This document shows, piece after piece, positions 35,001-43,989 of a DNA stretch of 64,000 nucleotides; position 1 is the stretch's first letter; each line of letters starts with the position of its first letter. The notes beneath the pieces are model-generated. The model was not told where the DNA came from and searched no databases. It worked only from the letters and a program-made list of their open reading frames with translations. The stretch is from Caecitellus pseudoparvulus (lineage: Eukaryota; Bigyra: Bicosoecida), in NCBI GenBank assembly GCA_965644315.1, contig CBFFRQ010000030.1:248001-312000 (forward strand), in the 5' to 3' direction. The translations under genes and the position numbers were made by a program.

Positions 35001-38000
35001 CCAGGCGGGCAGACAGGGCACCGACACGGTGTCGAACCTGCAGCTCCTTGGTCCATGCCGCTTCATCCTCGGGCACTTCGCCTTCTATGTCAAACAAGTC
35101 GAAGCCACCCTCCTCGTCATCCTCGCCACCCTTTGAGCGGGCGGCCTTGGCTTTGGCCTTGCTCAGCTTCTTGCTCCTCGCATCGATGGCTTTGGCAAAC
35201 TTTCCCGCCAAGCGGTCCTCATTCGCAGCGACCTCACCCCACCACTCTGCTACGTCCGGATCCACTGGGAGCGTCTCTAGCTCGCTCGAGTAGGGCATGG
35301 GGATGACACCCGGCGTGCCAGATGGCTGCGGAAGCGTTGCGCTGGTGACGCGCTCGCCAGCCGCACGAGCTTCGGCCAGCTTGGCAACGGAAGGCACCAT
35401 GGCTTCACCCCGCAGCAGGGCTGCCTGAGTGCGTCGGAGGTCCAGAGGCCCTTTGCCGGGCATGTCCTCGCCAGCTGCAACCGCAGCCAGCTCAGACTGC
35501 CGCAAGTTCTGCCGAGCGACATCCTCTGCCGTCCATCCAGCAGGGAAGGCCACAGCCTCAGCAATGAGTACGGATGGCTCGATATACCGAGCGCCCAGTG
35601 CCAAGGCAAGCTTCTTGGCAGTGGCGGTCTTGCCACTCGCCGTCGGGCCCGTGACCCAGATGCGGGGCGGCACCTTTCGCCCATCGCCACCCTTGCCAGG
35701 CAGCAGGCTGGCTTCTCGGGCCTGGAAGAGGGCCTCCTCAGGCGATGCCGCATCTTTGTTCTCATTGATCAGCTCGGTTGTTGCCGCGCCCTGCACGTTG
35801 ACTGGCTTCCGTGGGCCGTCGGGTGGCGCACCGCCATGCACTATGTCACCCTGCACAGCCATGGAGTTGGTGAGGGAGCGCACACGTGCAGTCCTGTCTA
35901 CGTGCTCAGCGTCCCGGATCTCAGACAGCAGGCCTTCCTTGCCAGCGCCACGCATGAGCTGCGTCAAGCGGTGCGCGGCTGCAACGACACCTGGTGCAGC
36001 TCGCGAGGTGACTTGCAGTGGGGTAGCGTCATGCCCTACAGTCAACCGTACTTGGGTAGGCTTCCCACCTCCGCCTCCGCTTACACTCAGTGTAACTGCG
36101 TGGTCGGAGGAGGCAAGCCCGCGGTACACCGCGGCCCGCAAGGCTGGCGGGACTGCTTCGCCCGCAGTCGCGTCGCTGAGTGGGACTGCACGGACCGTGT
36201 CCATGACGGAAGGGCCGGCATCCCCCCGGAGAGGGATGAAGGTGCCTGACACACAAGTGCCATCCGCGAGGGTCACCGAGGGGTTGGCTGGTGTGTGCTG
36301 TCCCTTGCTGGATGAGCCGGGGTGAAAGTCGAGCCCTGCCACTCGAGCTAAAGTGCCCAGCACATCAGCGGACAGTGCCTCCTGCCCCACCGCACTCTTA
36401 TTGTTGGCCCAGGCAGGAATCTGCAGGGCCAGGCTGGACCACCTGCCGATTCGAGCCAAGTGGCGCACGCAGCTCGGCTGCACTGGCGTGTCTGCTGCCT
36501 GGTCTGTAGGCGCCCCTGCGCCGTCCTCCGAGATGGCAGGAGGCACACCATGCTCCAGGTGATCCCCGCCGCCAGTGCTGCTGCCTTCGCTGCCATCCTC
36601 GTCCTCTTCGTCCCCCTCCTCGATGCCCAAGCCCACTCCACCCCCTTGGTTCAAGCCCAAGGCCACCTTGGCGCCGGAGGCAGCAAAGCTCAGCGCCCCG
36701 GGCATGGGCGTGTTGCGCCGCATGTGGCTGCGTTCCCCGTCCCGTCGACTGGGGAACTTCTTAGTGAAGGAAGGTGACTGCCCGATGGAGGAAGCAGAGG
36801 AGGCAGGTTGGTCATGCGGGGCCTTGATGTGCAGGCCTTGCGTCGGCTGGGTGCTCGTGGCGGTGGCCAGCTGGGCCACTCTGGAGGTTGCAGTGGCGAG
36901 GAGGATGCCCTTCAAGCTGCGGTGTGTGCGGAGCAAGTCAGGGGCGCCAGAGCCGCCATCTTGTGCAGCTTTCTGCTCCGCCACCGTGGAGTGCAAGGGC
37001 TCAGTTAGCCCCATGGCCTCTGCCGAGGCCCGGGGTTGTGCGGCCGGAGACGGAGCTGTCGTCACCTCTGCGTACTCGGGCGACAGCGCAGCAACAGCAC
37101 CGCGGATGGGGGAGTTGCTCCGGGATGACTCCTTGGCTTGCAAGCCGGAGTACCAGAGTGGAAGGGCAGGCAGCACGTGCAGTGACGAGGCAGCCATGGC
37201 AGCAGATGCAGGCAGCACGGGGGACTGCGCATGCGTTGGCTGCAGGGACACAGCGGCACGATCCGCAGGCCCTGCAGCATCTGTACGCTCAGACTGCGAC
37301 AGTGCGAGGGAGCGCACTCCGGCCTTACGGCGGCCGTGCAGTTTGGGGGCTGCCTGGCCACTACGGGGACTGGAGGCACTTGCCTGGCGCACAGACGCCA
37401 GCACCATCTTGGCCTCGGTGCCGGCTTTGGGAGGCTGAGCGTGCGCCGGCTGAGCAGTCTCTGCAGCGATGGCTTCCACGACGCTCAGATGTGCGTGTAC
37501 CGGCTGCCTTGCACTGGCCGCCTCGAGGCTGGGCCGAGGGGCAGCCTGGCTTGGCTGCACTGCCAACGGCCCGACTGCTTCCAGTGCCTGCAGAGGCTTC
37601 AGCAAAATGTCAGCAGACAAAAGGGCCTCGCCGTACACTGCATGCAGCTGCAGCAGTTCTTGGTGGTCCAGTGGGAACGGCACCGACCGCACGGCGGCAC
37701 ACGACGAGCGTGGCAGTTGCAGGTGGCAGATGTGGGCGCGCAGGAGGTGCAGGAAAGCCGCGAGGTGCCCTGCCTCCAAGCTTGGGTTCCAGACGTCAGC
37801 AAGCTCGAACATGGCGTCCACGAACTGGGAGAATGAGAGGGGCTGGCTGGCGCCGCCTGCGTCATGCGCGGCGTCTTCCGCAGCCAGCCGCTGCACTTCG
37901 GCCTGAGATGCGCCTGGCAGCATCACTTTCACGACTCTCTGCAGGAACAGCTCGTAGGAGGCTGGCGGAACGAAGTCATCAGGGGTCTTGTCTAGCAGCT

Positions 38001-38330
38001 TCCACAGAGCAGAAATGGCTGCCTTGATGCTGCGAGGTGGCGGGAGGTGCGTGTGGCACTGGTCGCAGCGCGACGCTGGTCATTGCGCGCAACACACCTG
38101 GCGTCTTGCCGGAGATTCAAGCGGCGCATGCGCATCTCGCTCTCAGTGCTGCAACTGTCTGAGCTGTCCATGCTGCCGATGTCACTGGACCAGCTGAAAC
38201 GCGGCGCTGCTGCGCCCATGGGCGTCGAGCCAGGCGCCTGTGCAGGGGATGTGGAAACGGCCTGCGCGGCGACCGTCAGCACGTTGGCTGTTGCCTCCAC
38301 GCACCGCCTTTGCAAAGCCAGCTCGAGCAT
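23098..38330 (-). CDS. AK9: Giant adenylate kinase 9-like protein, 5,054 residues
   Basis: Exons 38330..38098 and 38029..23098; the 68-nt intron joins in phase (GAC GCC AG|C ATC AAG). The second exon, 14,932 nt, is open throughout. Two adenylate kinase P-loops are intact: GPTASGKTATAKKLALALGA near residue 870, followed by kinase-like helices, and GPPAVGKTTVASGVAESTGA near residue 3,870. Several CPV modules typical of AK9 (CPV...LV.G...F.S......F...P..YL) occur near residues 2,610, 3,200, 3,760, 4,420 and 4,540. Two Tudor-like modules at about 4,720-4,860 (VRALYKGRGRSWFKATVTAV) sit near the C-terminus. AK9 phosphorylates nucleoside mono- and diphosphates and is linked to motile cilia. Human AK9 is about 1,910 residues, so this protein is unusually large. 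Long Ala/Glu linkers separate the modules. Confidence 0.8.
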
Positions 38331-38909
38331 GGGACATGTTGGGCATTCAAGCTAGTCTCGCTGATGCGGCCCTGGGGTGCCGGGTGCCTTGCAAGTCCCC
38401 CAGGCAGAGTGTGGCTGTCGAGAGGACGGAGTTGGATCCCCACAAGAGATTGCCGTGCCGAGTACTAACGAGTGGTGGCAGGCCACGGACGTGAAACTGC
38501 GGTGCAAACTGCTCTACCTGCCGCAAACTCGTTGTCGTGTACATTTTAGGTTGTGGATTTGAATTGGAGAAGAGCGCTAGGCCCGGCCGGCCAGCGGGGC
38601 CGCGCTCGCGTTTTTTGGTCACTTCAATTGAAAGTTACGTTTGTAGACGACTCGGAGGGCCGGCCGCAAGCAGCACACTTGGAGATGGAGATGGCTGTAC
38701 AAATGTAACAGTGGAGCACACTGGCGGGCCGTTGCGCCCGCTCCGTGAGCAGGGTGGGTGCAAAGACGGCTGAGACGTTCGTTGGGGCAGGCACCCACCA
38801 CACAAGGCAGGCTCAAACGCTACGCTGCGACAAATCCCGCGTGAATCTAGCCCTCTCGCGAATTACAAGTACTATCGTCGTTGTCGAAAGCACCAAGTAC
38901 TCCCCAAGG
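38331..38909. promoter_or_regulatory. Divergent promoter region, AK9-like / membrane protein
   Basis: 579 bp with no supportable gene. It contains two GGCCGGCC palindromes (near 38585 and 38660), a T-run at about 38611-38616, and TGAAAGTTACGTT at 38629..38641, shared with the region before the gene at 19983. It should hold both promoters. Confidence 0.35.
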
Positions 38910-39777
38910 ATGGCCATGGACAGCTCTGCCGACGCTGGCATCGGTGCCAAGCTGCTGGGTACGTGGTGCACTGCCGTTCTCAACTGCCGTTACCCCCCAC
39001 CCGCCATGTGCGCTCGAGGGCACAGGCGGCGACTTGGGTGACATTTTCAGGTCTCCTGTGGCAGCAGCAACCTTCATTGTTGTTATCGCCGCAACCATGT
39101 TCGTGATCTTGCTGCTGGTCGTGGAAGTCAACTTGCAAGCTCCCACTCCCAAGTCCGCCACCATCACCCACGTGCCAGCAGCGGAGCCTGCCAAGCCAGC
39201 CCAGAAGGCACCCCGCAGCCGCAGTGCCTCTCGACGAAGCCTGTCCAGCAGGGCTTCTGCGGTGCTCAGTGACATCAAGTCCAAGGCCAAGGCGGAGATC
39301 AAGGGCGTGGTCAGCGCTGTCACTGCCGAGTCGGATGCATCTGACTCAGAGGCCGATCCTGCCAGCTCAAACGAGACTGACTCCCCTTCACCAGAGCCCA
39401 CGCCAAAGCGCGTGCGAAAGCGCACTCCCAGCAAGTCCACACGCTCTCGCTCTTCTTCCCGGTCCACCCGCACGCCAAGCCGCAAGAGCGCAAAGAAGGC
39501 GTCGCCAGCGAGTGAGTGTGCGCCTCCCAGACGCTGTCGCCCGCGCCCTGACCACTCCCAGTCCCCCCCCGATTGCCCAGAAACCACGCCAAGGAGGTCC
39601 ACACGCACTCGCTCCGCAGTGAGTCACGCGGCCCCTTCACAGCTCGCATCTTGCGCGCAAGCACAGGCCCGTCCGTCCCCTACTCTCCATTCTGCAGCGC
39701 AAAGCTTGAGAACACCTGCATCTCTCAATGCATTCCTCACACCGCCGAGCACAGCGTGCTCCAAACGGAGCTACTAA
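38910..39777 (+). CDS. Single-pass membrane protein with Ser/Arg/Lys-rich tail
   Basis: Proposed exons 38910..38962, 39051..39511 and 39698..39777, about 197 residues. The first join (phase 2, 88-nt intron) gives MAMDSSADAGIGAKLLGTSP followed by one strong membrane helix, ATFIVVIAATMFVILLLVVE. The rest is a highly charged tail rich in SR, KR and SP pairs (SRSASRRSLSSRASAVLSD, TPKRVRKRTPSKSTRSRSSS). The second intron, 186 nt, has a consensus donor (A|gtgagt) and is a multiple of three, so skipping its removal keeps the frame open. A short N-terminus, one helix and a basic tail suggest a tail facing the cytosol or nucleoplasm, but no family is recognised. The 3' end overlaps the next gene's 3' end by about 40 bp. 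Confidence 0.5.
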
Positions 39778-40228
39778 CAAGGGAAAGACACCGGGCTTCT
39801 TGCTCCTGTAGGAAGCTGGTGATGTGGCGCCAGGCAGCGGCAGGGAGCAGAGCGGGGCAGCGCAGAGGCATGATGAGACGCCACAGGACGCGTCGCTGCA
39901 CGCTTTGCAGCACTGCTGCCTGCTGTGCAGAGCTCCTGGAAGCACACGCTGCTGCCCACTCGCCCCCAACATCGCTAAGGTTCAACACCAGGTTCGCATT
40001 CCGTTGTGGAGCGCTGCATGCGTCGCCTTCGCTCCACAGCGCGTGCAGCACCAGCCTGTCGTCGATGTCCACAGCATGCAGTCGAAGCTGCGTGAAGACA
40101 GCGCCCTGTAGGCGCTGAAAGCTCATCCCATGAGACCCATTACTCGGAAGTAAGTCATGGCGTAAGATCTCTCCTTTTACAAGCAGGACAAGGGCACTTG
40201 ACAACCTGGGCCTACCTTCTTCATCCAT
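39737..40228 (-). CDS. Small protein of unknown function
   Basis: An ATG at 40228 opens a frame ending at 39737. A likely 66-nt intron (40180..40115, gtaaaa...tttcag) is AT-richer than its surroundings and a multiple of three. Its removal gives 141 residues: MDEEGRPRLSSALVLLRLQG, then AVFTQLRLHAVDIDDRLVLH and LPAAAWRHITSFLQEQEARC. The alternating hydrophobic pattern looks like a folded protein. The C-terminal LPAAAWRHITSFL is faintly reminiscent of an F-box start, but too short to claim. No family is assigned. Confidence 0.45.
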   Translation of the reverse strand: MDEEGRPRLSSALVLLVKGEILRHDLLPSNGSHGMSFQRLQGAVFTQLRLHAVDIDDRLVLHALWSEGDACSAPQRNANLVLNLSDVGGEWAAACASRSSAQQAAVLQSVQRRVLWRLIMPLRCPALLPAAAWRHITSFLQEQEARCLSLVSSSVWSTLCSAV

Positions 40229-40616
40229 GAGTGAGGTTCAGTTTCCGCACCACGCCATGGCGCTACCACGTTGCAGCGCTGGGTGCTCCTTGAGAAGCGA
40301 TCCCAGCAGGATATGTCGCAGGACACATATGCGAGCTAAGTGGCACAGTCACTGTCTACAACCAAGCACGCAGGGGGGGCTCGATTCTGCTGTTGCTGAT
40401 GAATGCTGCTTGACGAGAGCGTTGGGCGTGGTGGGCGTGCCCTGGCACTGCAGCACGCAGGCTGCTCATTCCCCACCAATCAGCGCCCCCACTCAATTCT
40501 ATTCCACTCCCACCACCCAATGGCTAGGAGTAGCTTCATGCATCGCATGCCTGCTCCTGAATCGCCGAATCACAGCTGAGTGGGGCACCTGCTGCACACC
40601 GGCTCTCTCTTTCGCA
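40229..40616. promoter_or_regulatory. Divergent promoter region before the secreted hydrolase
   Basis: 388 bp. The plus-strand frame of the hydrolase happens to stay open back to 40227, but its translation here is Cys/His-rich and unlike the protein. The signal peptide starts at the ATG at 40617. I therefore treat this interval as 5' flank shared with the small minus-strand gene. Confidence 0.4.
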
Positions 40617-42311
40617 ATGCGCAGCATGTGCCGGCCACTGTTGCTGGCTGCGCTGGGTAGCCTCCTGTCCAGCACCTGCACAAGGGCCCTCGATCCCCCA
40701 GGCTTGTCAGACTTCCCCCCTGGCGCGCCGAGCTGCAAGTACACGCCGCCCAACTTGGTGCGCTTGCCGTCGCCCTTGCCGAATTCCCTGCAGCAAGCTG
40801 CCGCGAAAGTGCAGAATGTGTCGCAGTCCATGTTGCAGGCGCCCTACGCGCCTGGCGTGCAAGTCATGGCGCAATACAAGGACCAAACTGTCTTGGAGCA
40901 CACAGCTGGCTCGGCAAACGTGTCCTCAGGCCTGCCTGTGGACTCGGACACGCTCTTTCGCATCGGCTCCGTGTCCAAGCTCTTTCCCACCATCCTTGCC
41001 CTGCAAGCTGCTGCATCCGGGAAAATCCACTTGGACGATCCTCTGGAGGCTGTTGCACCTGATTTCATCATGTACAACCCATGGGGCCCCTCCAAAGTGA
41101 CGTGGCGCCTCATCATGCAACAGCGCTCGGGGTTGCCTCGCGAATGCCCGGGTGGCAACACAACTGCAAGTGTGCTGAAGAACCTGGAGATGTATGCGCT
41201 GACGTACCCACCTGGGGAGGCACCATCGTACAGCAACTTGGGGTTTGCTCTCATGGGCCACCTGCTCGCTGAGCGGGTGCTGGGCCTGGACTTCCCAGCC
41301 GCAGTTGACAAGTTCATCATCTCACCCCTCGGCCTGAACAACACAGGGTTCACGTACACCCCCGACATCCTGAACCGGCTGGCGACAGGCTACACTGCCA
41401 CTGTACCGCGGCAACCTGCGGCTTTCCTGGACCTCGGCTGGACTGCGCCTGCAGGCAGCGCGTACTCCAATGCTCGGGAGATGAACGCCCTTCTGCAAGC
41501 CATCATGTCGGCCGCTCGAGGGGAGGCAGACCCCCTTGGCCTCACCCCCGCCATTGCACGGGCATTTTTGGACCTGGACTACCTGAATTTTGGCGCCCAC
41601 ACCGCTTGGGGCGCGCCGTGGGAAGTGCAGGTGCAGCCAGACGCGTTCCCAGTCCGGTCCAAGACAGGCTCCCTTACGACGTACCTGTCCATCGTCAGCA
41701 TCGTCCCTGAGCTGTCCCTGTCATACGTGGGCTTCTGGAATGGTGCCCAAGATACCATGGGCCAGTCGCGGGCTGCCATGGCAGACCTGCTCCCAGCCCT
41801 GAACACAACTCTGTGGGCGCTGCAGCCGTCCCCACTCTTCCCTCAAGGCCCACAAAGTGTGAACGGACTGTACCTTCAGCAGTCCCCCGGGCCTGGCGGG
41901 GAGACTGTCTCTGTGGGCGTGTGCATCTTTGACTTTGCGGGGCTGGGCGTGCCTTCCAGCCCCCTGGCTGTGACGTTCTTCATGGTGGGCGACCGCCGAC
42001 AGCTGAACGAAGTGGGCTGGCTTGCATACACTGGGCAGTGGCAAGGCAACCACCGGTATGTGCAGCGATATGTGGGGCCAGGTGGCCCATCATGCTTTGA
42101 CATCCAGGGGGGGCTCGTTGCCGGCTCTTCTCTGGTATTTGGGGAGGAGGACGGCCAGCAGATGGTCGCCATCCAGGGAGTCTTCGCCGGTGCTCAGGCC
42201 ATCGTGCCCCGGGTGGGCGACTCCAGCCTCTGCCACAAGCAAGCCCTGGAAGACCTGGAGCAGCACTTGAAGGCCCCTGTTCCTCGCCCAGACTCGCTGC
42301 GGCTGCTGTGA
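40617..42311 (+). CDS. Secreted serine beta-lactamase-fold hydrolase (LACTB-like)
   Basis: Intronless, 564 residues. The signal peptide MRSMCRPLLLAALGSLLSST is followed by a class C beta-lactamase / penicillin-binding-protein-like domain. Catalytic motifs are in order: Ser118-V-S-Lys121 (FRIGSVSKLFPTILAL), Tyr205-S-Asn207 (PSYSNLGFALMGHLLAERVL) and Lys349-Thr-Gly (VRSKTGSLTTYLSIVS). Several NxS/T sequons fit secretion. A roughly 190-residue C-terminal beta-rich extension follows. Eukaryotic relatives cleave peptides, esters or small amides; few are characterised. The substrate cannot be told, and antibiotic resistance should not be assumed from the fold. The start was chosen because the signal peptide begins here. 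Confidence 0.8.
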   Translation: MRSMCRPLLLAALGSLLSSTCTRALDPPGLSDFPPGAPSCKYTPPNLVRLPSPLPNSLQQAAAKVQNVSQSMLQAPYAPGVQVMAQYKDQTVLEHTAGSANVSSGLPVDSDTLFRIGSVSKLFPTILALQAAASGKIHLDDPLEAVAPDFIMYNPWGPSKVTWRLIMQQRSGLPRECPGGNTTASVLKNLEMYALTYPPGEAPSYSNLGFALMGHLLAERVLGLDFPAAVDKFIISPLGLNNTGFTYTPDILNRLATGYTATVPRQPAAFLDLGWTAPAGSAYSNAREMNALLQAIMSAARGEADPLGLTPAIARAFLDLDYLNFGAHTAWGAPWEVQVQPDAFPVRSKTGSLTTYLSIVSIVPELSLSYVGFWNGAQDTMGQSRAAMADLLPALNTTLWALQPSPLFPQGPQSVNGLYLQQSPGPGGETVSVGVCIFDFAGLGVPSSPLAVTFFMVGDRRQLNEVGWLAYTGQWQGNHRYVQRYVGPGGPSCFDIQGGLVAGSSLVFGEEDGQQMVAIQGVFAGAQAIVPRVGDSSLCHKQALEDLEQHLKAPVPRPDSLRLL

Positions 42312-42437
42312 GCTGTGGAGGCGCTCCTGCCCAATGCACGGCAAAGCAAGCCAGGGTACACTTTCACGCCTTCACACTTACTGCATGCATCAGTGCTGAG
42401 CACGAGTTGTTGCACGTTTCCTCTCCACTCCGTCACC

Positions 42438-43700
42438 ATGGCCACCACCTTCACCTTCGCTGTGGACTGCAGCACCCCCGCTGGCCTCGCTGCCCTGGAT
42501 GCCGTGCGTGCGCCACTGACACCACAACGTGCCGGCACGCCTGTTCCCGACAGGCCCCGCACGCGTCGTTGCAGCGGCCCACGGCGCTCTTCTCCCACAC
42601 CCTTCACAGGCCCTGGTCTCTCGCAGCTACTGGGTCGGGTGAGTTTTCCCCAAGCTCGGCGGCTGGTGCCTGCCAGTCTGTGCATGCACCAATTCCCGCC
42701 TCGCCCCGCTGCCCAGATTCTCCCTGTCCCAGTGCGACTTGGACCTGCACAAGGCCATCGCCACTGCCCCTGATGCCGCCAAGTACCCCAACGTGGCTCG
42801 CTACTTCGCCCACATCGCCGCCCTGGTCTCTGAGGGGTGCGTGCTTGCCTTTCTGCGTGCGGCTGTTGATGGTGTGGGAACAGTGCATTTCTAGCTCGCC
42901 TTGCGCCGCTTCCGCGGGCGCCAGCGCACTTTGACGCCGCGTACTCCATTCTTGTTATCAGCTTTAGCACTTGCCTCTGCTCTCCCCGCTTCACAGTGCT
43001 GCCGTCTCTTCCTGCGCCGCGTGCGGCTCCACCTCTGTCGGTGGTGCCGTCGCCGCTGGCGCCAAGAAGGCTGCCAAGGCCGCTGACTCCGATGACGACG
43101 ATGATGACTCCGATGGCGACGACCTGTTCGGTGATGACGACGATGTGCGTGAAACACGGGACTGGGCGGCAGCCCTCGCGTAGGGCCAGGGCACGTGTGG
43201 CGTTCCCGCCAATTTCCGCCGAGCTCTGGGAGGTGACACATGCCCACACCGCGTCGCCGACTGCCCTGCACAGGCCCCCAAGGCACCCAAGAAGAAGCCC
43301 GTCGCCAAGGCTGTGTCCAAGAAGAAGCCCGCCAAGGTCGCCAAGACCCAGGTTGTCTTCGACCTCAAGCCTGAGGATGCCGAGACTGACCTGAAGGTGC
43401 TGGAGGCCGATGTGCGCAAGATCACCATGGACGGCCTGTCCTGGGGCCAGGAGTTCGGTGTTGCCGATGTTGCCTTCGGCATCAAGAAGCTGGTCGTGCA
43501 GTGCGTCATCGAGGACGAGAAGGTCTTCGTCGACGACCTGGAGGACAAGATCTACGCTCTGGAGGGTGCCCAGTCCATGGACATCATTGCCAGTGCGTTC
43601 CGCAATGTGGCTGTTCCTTCCACACTGCAATCGACCGTCACTTTGGCAGACCTCTCACCCCTTCGCGTCACCTCCCTTCGCAGTGAACAAGATGTCCTAA
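42438..43700 (+). CDS. EEF1B: Translation elongation factor 1B, beta-type GDP/GTP exchange subunit
   Basis: Predicted 232 residues from six exons: 42438..42503, 42610..42638, 42717..42836, 42997..43144, 43274..43592 and 43684..43700. The protein recharges eEF1A with GTP. The N-terminal GST-C-like region reads STPAGLAALDAALVSRSYWV, then CDLDLHKAIATAPDAAKYPN and VARYFAHIAALVSEG. The acidic hinge is rich in Asp and contains LFGDDDD. The exchange domain includes VVFDLKPEDAETDLKVLEAD, RKITMDGLSWGQEFG and KLVVQCVIEDEKV. The 17-nt last exon supplies MNKMS, matching the conserved NK(I/L/M) end. The introns (78-160 nt) are longer than those of most neighbours. Confidence 0.93.
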
Positions 43701-43989
43701 ACACATGGTGCCTTGCACTTGCTGCGACTTGCACCGCCTCTAGCAATGCATTGCTGAAGGCAAGTCACCCTTACTCCACACACCTACTTCCCCACTCTGA
43801 CACTTCCTCGCACTGCGCCGGCCCATCTCTTGGTGATCACGGGGTCAAGAGCGCAGGGATTTGGCGTGGCACCATCCTGCGTGATGCTCCAAAATTCCTC
43901 ACCTGCGCACCCTTCTCCGCCAGCCACACCCCTTGGTGTTGCTGCTAGCTGCCCTGTTGTGTCCTTGGTCTGCAACCAACGTGTCTGCC

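Noticed and set aside
42194-43630. 478-codon minus-strand frame across eEF1B
   Set aside because: Spans five eEF1B introns and exons on the other strand; a composition artefact.
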